From Bog-793 sp963761425 (GTDB lineage Bacteria; Actinomycetota; Acidimicrobiia; Acidimicrobiales; Bog-793), in assembly GCA_963761425.1 (NCBI GenBank), contig CAVXGQ010000006.1:124001-188000 (forward strand): DNA of 64,000 nt, read 5' to 3'. This document shows positions 18,102-25,593 of the stretch, one piece after another. The notes beneath the pieces are model-generated. The model made no database searches, was not told where the DNA came from, and saw nothing but the letters and a program-made list of their open reading frames with translations. Position 1 is the first letter of the stretch. Every line of letters begins with the position of its first letter. The position numbers and the translations under genes were made by a program.

Positions 18102-18444
18102 CTACTCGGCAGGCCCCTACCGGCCGCGCACGTGGCTGAACGACATTGTCTTCGCCGAATGTCGTGGCGGGCCGGAGGAGCGCCCGTTGCACCCGTGGCA
18201 ACAGGCCCTCGAACCCGTCCGCCATTGGATCCGCCAGGTGTCGGAGACGGGCGAACTGATCGTCGACCCATTCATCGGCTCGGGGACGACGGCAGTGGCC
18301 GCGGTCATGGAGGGCCGGCGCTTCATAGGCTGCGATATCGACGCGGGATGCGTCGAGACCACCCGGCGGCGTTTGGTGGAACTGGCTGCTCGGTCAGAGA
18401 ACGACGAGGCCGGAGCCAGCGGAATGTCAGCGGACCTCCACTAA
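18064..18444 (+). pseudogene. DNA methyltransferase C-terminal fragment
   Basis: The frame reads YRPRTWLNDIVFAECRGG ... HPWQQALEP ... GELIVDPFIGSGTTAVAAV ... RRFIGCDID, the C-terminal region and SAM motif I of an N6/N4 DNA methylase of the kind found in phages and islands. The catalytic PPY half is missing and an in-frame TAG lies at 18061-18063. It differs from the fragment at 12602-13141, since each carries its own motif I, so at least two methylases were once present. Confidence 0.65.
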
Positions 18445-18460
18445 CCGCCCCCCCACGACG

Positions 18461-18551
18461 CCACACGAGGCCCCACGAGGCCCCACGGCGATCACTGCGA
18501 AGCGCACGCTGACCTGCCTAAACCCAACGTGGTCCCACGAGGCCCCACGAG
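18461..18551. repeat. short direct repeats CCCACGAGG beside attR
   Basis: Copies of CCCACGAGG or close variants occur at 18461-18470, 18471-18480, 18534-18542 and (CCCCACGAG) 18543-18551, just inside the right repeat of the island. Arm-type integrase binding sites are often short direct repeats at such a position; that role is inference. Confidence 0.4.
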
Positions 18552-18559
18552 CCGTGGCA

Positions 18560-18606
18560 GCTTTGGGAGCAGGAGGTCGCGGGTTCGAATCCCGTCAGCT
18601 CCACCC
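18560..18606 (+). pseudogene. tRNA 3'-half fragment, putative attR
   Basis: Bases 18560-18594 repeat the tRNA-Pro anticodon loop to T arm exactly. The sequence then continues TCAGCTCCACC, which does not match the tRNA-Pro acceptor (CTCCCCG). No 5' half that could pair with CAGCTCC lies upstream, so this is not a functional tRNA. The mismatch means the fragment is not simply the displaced tRNA-Pro end. Confidence 0.7.
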
Positions 18607-18625
18607 AGTGGCCTATATCCCATTT
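18607..18625 (+). repeat. 19-nt tag shared with the tRNA-Gly 3' flank
   Basis: AGTGGCCTATATCCCATTT here and AGTGGCCTGTATCCCATTT at 21031-21049 differ by one base. Each copy lies directly after a tRNA 3' end (a fragment here, intact tRNA-Gly there). IS3 begins immediately after this copy. Confidence 0.6.
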
Positions 18626-18638
18626 AGTGGACCACGTC

Positions 18639-19526
18639 TTATGACAACCTGGCCTGGGGTTGGGGTGAGTGTAAGTCTTCGAATTCGCTCGGGGTGAGGT
18701 AGCCGAGCGCGCTGTGGCACCGGGCGGGGTTGTAGAAGTGCTCGATGTAATCCGCGATGGCGATGGCGAGCTCGAGGTTGGTCCGCCATCGTTGCCGGTC
18801 GAGCAGCTCGACCTGCATCGAGCCCCAGAAGGACTCCATGGGGGCGTTGTCGAAGCAGTCGCCGACGGTGCCCATGAAACTCACGAGGCCGAGGCGCCGG
18901 ACGTTCTCGGTAAAGGCCCACGAGGTGAACTGGGTGCTGTGGTCCGAGTGGACGATCGTCTCAGGCGAGCTCGGCCTCAAAGTACCGGCCTTGGACAGGG
19001 CGTCGTTGACCAACGTGGCTTCACAGCGCCGGTCGATCGCCCAGCCGACCACCTTTCTCGAGTACATGTCCAAGACGACGCAGCAGTAGAGCTTGCCCTC
19101 TTGGGTCTCGTGCTCGGTGATGTCGGTGAGCCACAGCTCGTTGGGCGCTTCGGCCTTGAAGTTGCGCTGGACAAGGTCCTCGCAGGTGGGGGCGTTCTTT
19201 AAGTTCTTCACACCCTGGCGCGGCCCGGGCAGGCCTTTGATGCCGAGCTGGCGCATGATCTTTTTCACCAGCTTGGTGTTGACGATGAGCCCCTGCTCGA
19301 TCTCGAGGGCGGCCCGGATGCGAAGCATGCCATAGGTGCCCCGAGAGCGGGCGTGGATGTCGGCGATGGCGTCGGTGAGCAGCAGGCGGCGGATCTCGCG
19401 ATCATTGGGCTTTCTGAACTTGATGTCGTAGTAGGTCGAGCGGTCGAGGCCGACGACCTGACAGGCGAAGCGCTCGGAGTAGCCCAGGTTGTTCAGCCCC
19501 CGGACAACCTGGAACTTGCTTTTGGG
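18639..19526 (-). CDS. IS3 transposase OrfB (made by -1 frameshift from OrfA)
   Basis: Catalytic part of the OrfAB transposase: HTH_21-like N-terminal part, then the DDE core with Asp in LWLTDITEH, Asp in IVHSDHSTQF and Glu in APMESFWGS. The frame is open from the slippery site at 19520-19526 (PKSKFQVVRGLNNLGYSERFA...), with no need for an own start. The ATG at 19328 would give only the C-terminal 229 residues. Confidence 0.9.
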   Translation of the reverse strand, partial: PKSKFQVVRGLNNLGYSERFACQVVGLDRSTYYDIKFRKPNDREIRRLLLTDAIADIHARSRGTYGMLRIRAALEIEQGLIVNTKLVKKIMRQLGIKGLPGPRQGVKNLKNAPTCEDLVQRNFKAEAPNELWLTDITEHETQEGKLYCCVVLDMYSRKVVGWAIDRRCEATLVNDALSKAGTLRPSSPETIVHSDHSTQFTSWAFTENVRRLGLVSFMGTVGDCFDNAPMESFWGSMQVELLDRQRWRTNLELAIAIADYIEHFYNPARCHSALGYLTPSEFEDLHSPQPQARLS

Positions 19527-19801
19527 TCCGCCCCGCCCTCCTCGAACAGGGCGCTGGCCGCCTTCACCGCCTTGAGCTCGGCCTCGAGCTCTTTGATGCG
19601 CCGCCGGGCTTGGAGGAGGGGATCAGCCTCGAAGCTCTTGGCCCCCGGGCGTCGGCCGGCGTCGATCAGCGCCTGGCGCCGCCACCTATAGAGGGTTACT
19701 TCTGCGATGCCGAGCTCGGCGACGAGGTCCTTGACCGCCTCACCGGCGAGAATCCGCTCGCAGGTCTGACGCCGAAGCTCGGCGGGGTAGTGCCTTGGCA
19801 T
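19493..19801 (-). CDS. IS3 transposase OrfA (helix-turn-helix protein)
   Basis: A 102-aa protein (MPRHYPAELRRQTCERILAG) with an HTH (DLVAELGIAEVTLYRWRRQA) and a leucine-zipper-like helix (RRRIKELEAELKAVKAA). It carries the canonical heptamer C CCA AAA (plus-strand 19520-19526) in its last codons, where a -1 slip joins it to OrfB. Without the slip it ends at 19493. Confidence 0.88.
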   Translation of the reverse strand: MPRHYPAELRRQTCERILAGEAVKDLVAELGIAEVTLYRWRRQALIDAGRRPGAKSFEADPLLQARRRIKELEAELKAVKAASALFEEGGADPKASSRLSGG

Positions 19802-19871
19802 GTCTGGCTCCTGGTGGACAGGGCCAAATTGTCTCAAGGTGGTCCACTTTTTGGGGTTTAGGTCAGTCGAT

Positions 19872-20849
19872 TCAGACGACGAGCCCGAGGGCGAGGGCCG
19901 CCGCGCCGATCGCGCCGGACCGGTCGCCGAGCTCGGCTGAGCGCAGCAAGACCGCCCGCTCTCCCGTGCCGCGGCGCGTCTGTTCGAAGTACTTCTTGGT
20001 CAGCGGCATGAACAGATCGCCGTCGCGGATGATGCCGCCACCGAGGATCACCGCCAACGGATCGAGCACCTCGACCAGGTTCGCGATCCCGAGCGCGAGA
20101 TAACGCGCGATGGTGTCGATGATCCCCCAGGCCTCGAGATCTCCGGCACGAGCTGCCTCGAAGATGTGCTCGCTCCTGATCGCGTCGGCCCGCCCGCCGG
20201 CGAGTTCCACTATGCGGGTGGCCTTCCCCACCAAGGCGGCCTCACGGGCGAGCCGGGCGTGTCCCGAGCCGGAGACGAACTGCTCCCAGCACCCGTGTCG
20301 GCCGCAGCCGCACAGAGGGCCATTCAGGTCGACGACAATGTGACCGATCTCGCCAGCAAAGCCCCTGCCGCCTCGCAAGAGCTGGCCACCGGCGATGATC
20401 CCGCCACCTATCCCGGTACCGAGCGTGATGATGATGGCGTCGCTCAGGCTCCGCGCCGCGCCGAAGGCGATCTCACCGGCGGCGGAGCACATTCCGTCGT
20501 TGTCGACGACGAGCCGGAACCTCTCCCGGCGCTCAAAGACGTGGCCCAGCCGCCGGGAGAGCTCCGCGGTCATCGGCGTGCCGGACACCGCGGGCAGGTT
20601 CGGCACCTCGTTCAGCACCCCGTGCCCGTCGAGAAGACCGGGGACACCGACACCGATGCCGACGAGCTCCTCGGAACGAGGCCCGAGGGATTCGACCAGG
20701 GTCGCGGTAGCACCTTCGAGGGAATCGAGAAGACGGCGACGCGAGTTCGATGACTTCACCCGGAATTCGTTGATGACGCTACCGTCGCCATTGACGGCTA
20801 TGGCCAGGATCTTCGATCCGCCGACATCGAGACCAAGAGCTACGGACAT
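19872..20849 (-). CDS. ROK-family sugar kinase, probable glucokinase
   Basis: ATP-dependent hexose kinase of 325 aa. Seen: the phosphate loop DVGGSK, the ROK signature with catalytic Asp (VVDNDGMCSAAGE), a second ATP motif TLGTGIGGG and the zinc site GHxxxDLNGPLCGCGRHGCWE. ATG at 20849 follows a GGTCACCTGC spacer; a longer frame to 20939 enters the tRNA promoter region. It is a single gene between IS3 and divergent tRNA-Gly. Sugar specificity cannot be read; glucokinase is the common function of this subgroup, and some ROK members are repressors, but no HTH is present here. Confidence 0.87.
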   Translation of the reverse strand: MSVALGLDVGGSKILAIAVNGDGSVINEFRVKSSNSRRRLLDSLEGATATLVESLGPRSEELVGIGVGVPGLLDGHGVLNEVPNLPAVSGTPMTAELSRRLGHVFERRERFRLVVDNDGMCSAAGEIAFGAARSLSDAIIITLGTGIGGGIIAGGQLLRGGRGFAGEIGHIVVDLNGPLCGCGRHGCWEQFVSGSGHARLAREAALVGKATRIVELAGGRADAIRSEHIFEAARAGDLEAWGIIDTIARYLALGIANLVEVLDPLAVILGGGIIRDGDLFMPLTKKYFEQTRRGTGERAVLLRSAELGDRSGAIGAAALALGLVV

Positions 20850-20956
20850 AGCAGGTGACCTTAACAGCACCACTAGGGGGTGCAAAACCATCACCACGCC
20901 GTGCTTCCCGCACAATGGACGAATTCGAAACATGCGCAACTACACTTCGAGCGCGC

Positions 20957-21030
20957 GCGGGCGTAGCTCAATGGCAGAGCTCCAGCCTTCCAAGCTGGTC
21001 ATGCGGGTTCGATTCCCGTCGCCCGCTCCA
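20957..21030 (+). tRNA. tRNA-Gly (TCC)
   Basis: Acceptor GCGGGCG (20957-20963) pairs with CGCCCGC (21020-21026). The anticodon stem CCAGC/GCTGG carries the loop CTTCCAA with anticodon TCC, the T loop TTCGATT is present, and CCA is encoded at 21028-21030. It is followed directly by the 19-nt tag also found behind the tRNA fragment at 18560-18606. Confidence 0.94.
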
Positions 21031-21049
21031 AGTGGCCTGTATCCCATTT
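21031..21049 (+). repeat. 19-nt tag, copy 2
   Basis: Second copy of the sequence at 18607-18625 (one mismatch), directly downstream of tRNA-Gly. See that entry. Confidence 0.6.
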
Positions 21050-21267
21050 CTGGCCGATCACACCGACATGACGACGAGTTTCGAGCCGGGCCACCATTGG
21101 CACCTTCGAAACACCGTTCGAAACCGGTCCCCGTAGTCCTTGCCGATTTAGCACGCGGGATCGGCCCCGAGAAGGACAACTCCAATTCGACGCAAGGTCC
21201 GTCGATCGCCTGCGTCGTTACCTGGGCTCCACGCCACGCCGATACCGCCGGGGAGATCACGCCCCGG

Positions 21268-21852
21268 TCAGCTGGCTAGGTGTGAGCGCACCTTGCCAAA
21301 GCAATCGGCGCGACGCGAGGCAACCGCCTCTTCCGACAGTGACAGCTCCGCGGCAATCTCGCCGTTCGACAGGCCCTCGAGGACCCCTTGCACGATGGCG
21401 ACCTCGGTGGCGTTGAAACCGTACCGTGACCCGGTTCCCAGCGCGTCGAGGCAATGATCCATGAGCGCGCGGTCCAGGAACTGGCCACCTGCAGAAACGG
21501 TTCTTATACACGAGACCAGGTCGCCGCCGCGGATCTGCTTGAGGAAGTATCCCGCGGCGCCGACGAGAAGCGACGCGATGAGCGCTTCACCGTCGGCATA
21601 AGCAGTGAGCATGACGCAGGCCATCCCCGGATAGCCGGACCGGATCGCCCGGCACAAATCGACTCCGTCGCCGTCGGGAAGACGAACGTCCAGCACGACG
21701 ACGTCAGGATGCACCTGCTCGACGAGAGGCTGCGTGTCTGCGGCCGTCGCCGCCTCACCGACGAACTCGAAGTCCTCCTCGCCCTCGAAGAGCTCCCGGA
21801 TACTCTGCCGGACCGCGGCGTTGTCGTCGACGACGACGATCCGGATTCCCAT
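21268..21852 (-). CDS. NarL/FixJ-type response regulator
   Basis: A 194-aa two-domain regulator. The receiver domain shows the acidic pair VVDDN, the phospho-acceptor Asp in VVLDVRLPDG, Thr in MLTAYAD and Lys in YFLKQIRGG. The C-terminal LuxR-type HTH is recognisable (ATEVAIVQGVLEGLSNGEIAAELSLS) but its recognition helix reads EEAVASRRADCFGKV instead of the usual TVKxHxxxIxxKL. It is transcribed divergently from the GAF histidine kinase at 21964, its likely partner, with a shared 111-base control region. Confidence 0.88.
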   Translation of the reverse strand: MGIRIVVVDDNAAVRQSIRELFEGEEDFEFVGEAATAADTQPLVEQVHPDVVVLDVRLPDGDGVDLCRAIRSGYPGMACVMLTAYADGEALIASLLVGAAGYFLKQIRGGDLVSCIRTVSAGGQFLDRALMDHCLDALGTGSRYGFNATEVAIVQGVLEGLSNGEIAAELSLSEEAVASRRADCFGKVRSHLAS

Positions 21853-21963
21853 CTGCTAACTGTGCGCTCGGTTCCAGCCATCTGTTCAGGGTCAAAGGTC
21901 CCGCCAAGGTGCCCCTGGGCCGATCGCGCCGTGACCACCCGGTTCGCGTGGCACGCTGGGGTC

Positions 21964-23103
21964 ATGCCGTACCGGAGGGTTACCGATCCGCGTCGTCTTC
22001 AGCAGCTGCTGGAAGCGGTCCTCGTTCTCCAAACCGATCTCGATCTCGACACCGCACTCCGTCACATCGTCGAACAAGCCCGTCAGCTGGCCAACGCGCG
22101 TTACGGCGCCCTCGCCGTCATCGAACCGGGTTCAGAACGCCTAGCCCAGTTCGTGAACGTCGGGTTCACCCCCGAGCAGGTCGACCGCATCGATCACCTG
22201 CCCCGCGGCGAAGGCATCCTCGGGATGCTCTTCGACACCCAGCATCCCCTCCGCCTCGCCGATCTCACCCAACATCCGGCCTCGGTCGGATTTCCCGCCC
22301 ACCACCCGGTGATGCGGTCCTTCATCGGGGTGCCGATCGTGGTCCACGGCGAGGTGTTCGGCAATCTCTACCTCACCGAGAAGATGGACGCCGAAGAGTT
22401 CTCCGAGGAGGACGGAGACATCCTGCAGGGGCTGGCAATGGCCGCGGGCACGGTCATCGACAACGCGCAAATGCACGCCAAGGTAAGTGAGCTCGGTGTC
22501 ACCGCTGAACGGGCCCGCATCGCCCACGACCTCCACGACACCGTGATCCAACGACTGTTCGCGACCGGTCTCTCACTGCAGAGCGCCCTGCGACAGGTCA
22601 CCGCCCCGGAGGCACTTCGGGTGATCCATACCGCGGTCGACGACCTCGACGACACGATTCGTCAGATTCGCACCTCGATCTTCGCCCTCGAGCCCCTGCC
22701 GGTCGGCCGACGAAGCCCGCGGACGCGTTTCCTCGAGCTGTGCGCCGAATCGGCCCGCGGCCTGGGCTTCGAGCCCTCGATCTCGGTCTCGGGGCCGATC
22801 GACACCGAGGTGAGCGAACACGTCGCCGGCCACATGCTCGCCGTGCTGCGCGAGGCCCTGACGAACGTCGCCCGTCACGCTCACGCGAGCCGGGTTCACG
22901 TCGGCCTCGAAGTCGCCGAACATCGCCTCCGGCTCACGGTCACCGACGATGGAGTGGGCCTGCCAATGGGCTCGGGACCCGCGAGCCGGGGACTCACGAA
23001 CATGGCCGAGCGCGCCAAGTTCCTTGGTGGCTCGTTCACGATCGCGCCCGGTGCCAAGTCGGGAACCGAAATGACTTTCGAGGTCCCCCTCATCACCGAG
23101 TAG
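21964..23103 (+). CDS. GAF-domain sensor histidine kinase, DevS-like
   Basis: A 379-aa cytosolic kinase. A single GAF domain (about residues 20-165, ending in GVPIVVHGEVFGNLYLTEK) is followed by a HisKA_3 dimerisation helix with RARIAHDLHDTVIQRLF (His 191 likely phosphorylated) and a HATPase domain with N box EALTNVARHAHA and G boxes DDGVGLP and GLTNMAERAK. This matches the DevS/DosT type, although heme-binding residues cannot be judged by eye. ATG at 21964 is chosen because upstream sequence is antisense to the response regulator. Confidence 0.87.
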   Translation: MPYRRVTDPRRLQQLLEAVLVLQTDLDLDTALRHIVEQARQLANARYGALAVIEPGSERLAQFVNVGFTPEQVDRIDHLPRGEGILGMLFDTQHPLRLADLTQHPASVGFPAHHPVMRSFIGVPIVVHGEVFGNLYLTEKMDAEEFSEEDGDILQGLAMAAGTVIDNAQMHAKVSELGVTAERARIAHDLHDTVIQRLFATGLSLQSALRQVTAPEALRVIHTAVDDLDDTIRQIRTSIFALEPLPVGRRSPRTRFLELCAESARGLGFEPSISVSGPIDTEVSEHVAGHMLAVLREALTNVARHAHASRVHVGLEVAEHRLRLTVTDDGVGLPMGSGPASRGLTNMAERAKFLGGSFTIAPGAKSGTEMTFEVPLITE

Positions 23104-23198
23104 ATCCGCCCGGCGCCTCCTGGCGATGGCGGTCCACCCCAGGATCGGTGGGTCACGCTCCCCCGCCCCTCCAGATCCGCTCCGCCGCCGCGAGCCGG

Positions 23199-23840
23199 CT
23201 AGCTATCCGGGATCTCTTCCGCCGGATCTGCGCCGCGCACCGCGATCCTCACCCGGCGCTCCTGACGAAGAACCCGCAGCCGGTGGAGGACGAAAGCCAC
23301 CACGACCACCACGACCAACGCCACGAGCACGTAACCAGCGATCGAGACGTCGTGTGCCACGCGCTTCCATTCGTATCCGACGCCGTAGCCGACCGCGGCG
23401 AAACTGCCCGTGTAGATGATCGTCCCGAAGAAGTTAAAGACCTCGAACCGAGCTAAAGCCATGTCCGCCGTTCCGGCGACGATCGACGTGAACGCGCGCA
23501 CGACCGGCATGGCCCGTCCGACGAACACCGCGAACTCTCCCTTGCCGGACAGCCAGCGCTCCGCGCGGTCAAGGTCTTTGGAGGTGAGCAGCACGAATCG
23601 TCCGAGCCGCTCGACGAGCGGCCGACCCCCGACCCGCCCGACGGCAAAGGCAGTCGACGAACCGAGAAGCTCCCCGAATGCTCCCAGGACGAGCACGAGG
23701 GCGAGGTTCATCCGGCCTGACGCGGCGAGCACGCCAGAGAACCCGAACGTGACCTCGGACGGGATCGGCACACAGCAAGCCTCGGCGAAGGCGAGCAGGA
23801 CGAGCGCGGCATAGCCCGATTCCGTAAGGAGGTGCTGCAC
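23199..23840 (-). CDS. DedA-family membrane protein
   Basis: Polytopic membrane protein of 213 aa with about five hydrophobic segments and the DedA motifs E-x-x-CVPIPSEV near the N-terminus and FxGRAMPVVRAFTSIVAG in the middle. DedA proteins act in lipid flipping and envelope stability. The GTG start at 23840 has TAGGAG upstream. The C-terminal cytoplasmic tail is basic. It converges with the histidine kinase gene. Confidence 0.87.
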   Translation of the reverse strand: MQHLLTESGYAALVLLAFAEACCVPIPSEVTFGFSGVLAASGRMNLALVLVLGAFGELLGSSTAFAVGRVGGRPLVERLGRFVLLTSKDLDRAERWLSGKGEFAVFVGRAMPVVRAFTSIVAGTADMALARFEVFNFFGTIIYTGSFAAVGYGVGYEWKRVAHDVSIAGYVLVALVVVVVVAFVLHRLRVLRQERRVRIAVRGADPAEEIPDS

Positions 23841-23918
23841 GGCTCCTATTTGTAGTCGGTCCCGCGCTCCCGCCGAACGGGAGGCCAGGTGAGCTGCCAC
23901 CGGCGATAACGTGCCCGG

Positions 23919-24755
23919 GTGTCGCCGAACACAATCGCGAGCTCCGATGGCGTCGAGCTCACCGCCTACGACCTCGGTGGCGCAGGACGACCCGCGTTGC
24001 TGGTTCACGGCGCCGGGTTGAACGGCCTCAGCCTCCGCCCCCTGGCCGGATGCCTCGCTCGACGGCTCTCGTGTCGAGCGCTGGACCTGCGTGGGCATGG
24101 ATCGTCGTCCACCCCGGCCACCTTCGCCTGGGAGGGCTTCGTCTCCGACGTGCGTGCCGCAGTGGACCAGCTCGGCTTGCGGCGCCCGGTCGCGAGTGGC
24201 CACTCGCTGGGCGCGACCGCTGTGCTGGGCGCCGAAGCGGAGAGCCCAGGCATCTTCGCTTTCCTCTTCTGCTACGAACCGATCGTCCACGCTCCTGACA
24301 TCCCCGAAGCGCCCGATGAAGACATCGCCGAGGCGGTAAGGCACCGTCAGGCGGTCTTCCCCTCTCGCACGGCTGCTGCCGACCGCTATCGGCAGAGGTG
24401 GCCGTTCGTGAACTGGGACCCAGCCGCGCTCGCCGGCTACGTCGGGGGCGGGTTCGTCGACCTTCCTGATGGCTCGGTCGAGCTCGCCTGCGCCCCGGAG
24501 AACGAGGCGCGCATCTATGAGGCCGCCGAGCGATTCGACGTCTACGGTCGACTCGGCGCCATCGCGTGCCCGGTGACGATCGGTCGCGGTACGGCCAGCG
24601 ACGTGCTGTCGGCTCAAGGCGCCGACGCGATCGTCTCGCAGCTGGTCAACGCGTCAATCGACGAGTTCGTCGGCTTCGACCATTTCGGCCCGTTCACCGA
24701 CCCCTCGATCGTCGCGGAAGCCGTATTCTCCGCGATCGACACAGCCGGGGCGTAG
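23919..24755 (+). CDS. alpha/beta hydrolase
   Basis: A 278-aa alpha/beta-hydrolase fold protein with oxyanion HG motif (LVHGAGLNG), DLRGHGSS and nucleophile elbow GHSLGA. The acid and His of the triad are probably GRGTASD and the C-terminal FDHFGPF region. The substrate is unknown. GTG start at 23919. The gene is divergent from dedA and begins a plus-strand run. Confidence 0.83.
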   Translation: MSPNTIASSDGVELTAYDLGGAGRPALLVHGAGLNGLSLRPLAGCLARRLSCRALDLRGHGSSSTPATFAWEGFVSDVRAAVDQLGLRRPVASGHSLGATAVLGAEAESPGIFAFLFCYEPIVHAPDIPEAPDEDIAEAVRHRQAVFPSRTAAADRYRQRWPFVNWDPAALAGYVGGGFVDLPDGSVELACAPENEARIYEAAERFDVYGRLGAIACPVTIGRGTASDVLSAQGADAIVSQLVNASIDEFVGFDHFGPFTDPSIVAEAVFSAIDTAGA

Positions 24756-24768
24756 CCTCGAAGTCGCG

Positions 24769-25569
24769 ATGTCCTTTCCGCTACCGAGCACCCTTTCGCC
24801 CTCGAAGCTCGCTCGTTTCGTGCAGTGTTCGCTCGCCTTCCGGTACTCGTACATCGACCGGCTTCCCGAGCCTTCGTCCATCCAACAGGTACGGGGCACG
24901 CTGGTTCACCGCGCTCTTGAGCTGCTGTTCAGTTCGGCACGAGGTGCCGACCGCACCCGCGCTCGCGCTCGCGAATCGCTGGCTTCGGCGTGGGAGGACG
25001 TTTCAGCATCCGAGGAATTTGCCGGTCTGGCACTCGACGACCAAAGCGCCCGTCGTCTCCTTGACGACGCCACGGATCTCCTCGAGCGATACTTCTCGCT
25101 CGAGGACCCGGCCGTCGTGCATGAAGTCGGGCTCGAACTCGACCTGCACGCGACCGTCGAAGGCGTCGAGCTTCGCGGCATCATCGACCGCCTCGACGAC
25201 CTCGGTGATGGTGCGCTCGCGGTGGTCGATTACAAGACCGGTCGGGCGCCTTTGCCGGACCGATCGCGCTCGAGCCTCGCCGGTGTCTACTTCTACGCCC
25301 TGCTCTGCGAAGAAGTGCTGGGCACCCGCCCGAAAGAGGTTCGGCTGATGTATCTGCGTGACCAGGTCGTCTTGGTCGAATCCCCGACCGAGCAGACCAT
25401 ACGCGGCGCCCGCCAGCGAGCCCTCGCGGCCTGGGAGGCGATCGGTAGGGCTTGCGCGACCGAGGACTTCCGACCGAGTCCGTCTCCTCTCTGCAAGGTG
25501 TGCGCCTTCCGATCCCTATGCCCGGCGTTTGCGGTCACGACGCCTGTCGTCGACGAGGCGACCGCGTAG
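24769..25569 (+). CDS. RecB-like PD-(D/E)XK nuclease with Fe-S cluster
   Basis: A 266-aa PDDEXK_1 (Cas4/AddB C-terminal type) nuclease. Motifs in order: GTLVHRALE, GIIDRLDD (metal-binding Asp) and VVDYKTGR (catalytic D-x-K). Three Cys near the C-terminus (CKVCAFRSLC) and one near residue 22 (QCSLAFRY) form the usual four-Cys 4Fe-4S ligand set. No cas genes or repeats are nearby, so it is a stand-alone actinobacterial RecB-family exonuclease rather than Cas4. It starts 13 bases after the hydrolase gene. Confidence 0.86.
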   Translation: MSFPLPSTLSPSKLARFVQCSLAFRYSYIDRLPEPSSIQQVRGTLVHRALELLFSSARGADRTRARARESLASAWEDVSASEEFAGLALDDQSARRLLDDATDLLERYFSLEDPAVVHEVGLELDLHATVEGVELRGIIDRLDDLGDGALAVVDYKTGRAPLPDRSRSSLAGVYFYALLCEEVLGTRPKEVRLMYLRDQVVLVESPTEQTIRGARQRALAAWEAIGRACATEDFRPSPSPLCKVCAFRSLCPAFAVTTPVVDEATA

Positions 25570-25593
25570 CAGTCCGACTAATCTCGAGGCCCG

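Larger units (their letters stand above)
10028..18594. mobile_element. decayed integrative element (genomic island) in tRNA-Pro
   Basis: Bounded by 35-bp direct repeats derived from tRNA-Pro. Contents in order: integrase 3' remnant, IS481-type element, integrase body (minus), methyltransferase fragment (plus), IS110 fragment (minus), IS30 element, SARP-type regulator (plus), secreted aldose 1-epimerase (plus), a two-gene unknown cassette (minus) and a second methyltransferase fragment (plus). The density of fragments and insertion sequences contrasts with the tightly packed housekeeping operons on both sides. The integrase is broken at both ends, so self-excision is unlikely. No conjugation or replication genes are seen, so whether it was a phage, ICE or simple island is unknown. 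Confidence 0.75.
18626..19848. mobile_element. IS3-family insertion sequence
   Basis: About 1.2 kb with overlapping orfA and orfB on the minus strand. Both ends read inward AGTGGACCAC and share further positions (ACAA..., GGCC), giving imperfect inverted repeats of about 28 bp. TTT flanks both ends and may be a 3-bp target duplication. It lies between the island's right repeat and the ROK kinase gene and looks complete. Confidence 0.85.

Noticed and set aside
12602..18444. the two methyltransferase pieces as halves of one gene split by insertions
   Set aside because: Each piece carries its own SAM motif I (DPFCGTG and DPFIGSG), so they come from two genes.
18581..18606. 3' end of a tmRNA gene
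   Set aside because: The CAGCTCCACC end resembles tmRNA, but the bases before it match the tRNA-Pro anticodon arm and no tmRNA body or tag frame is present upstream.
24769..25569. Cas4 of a CRISPR-Cas system
   Set aside because: Motifs fit the broader RecB/Cas4 group, but no repeats or other cas genes occur in the window.
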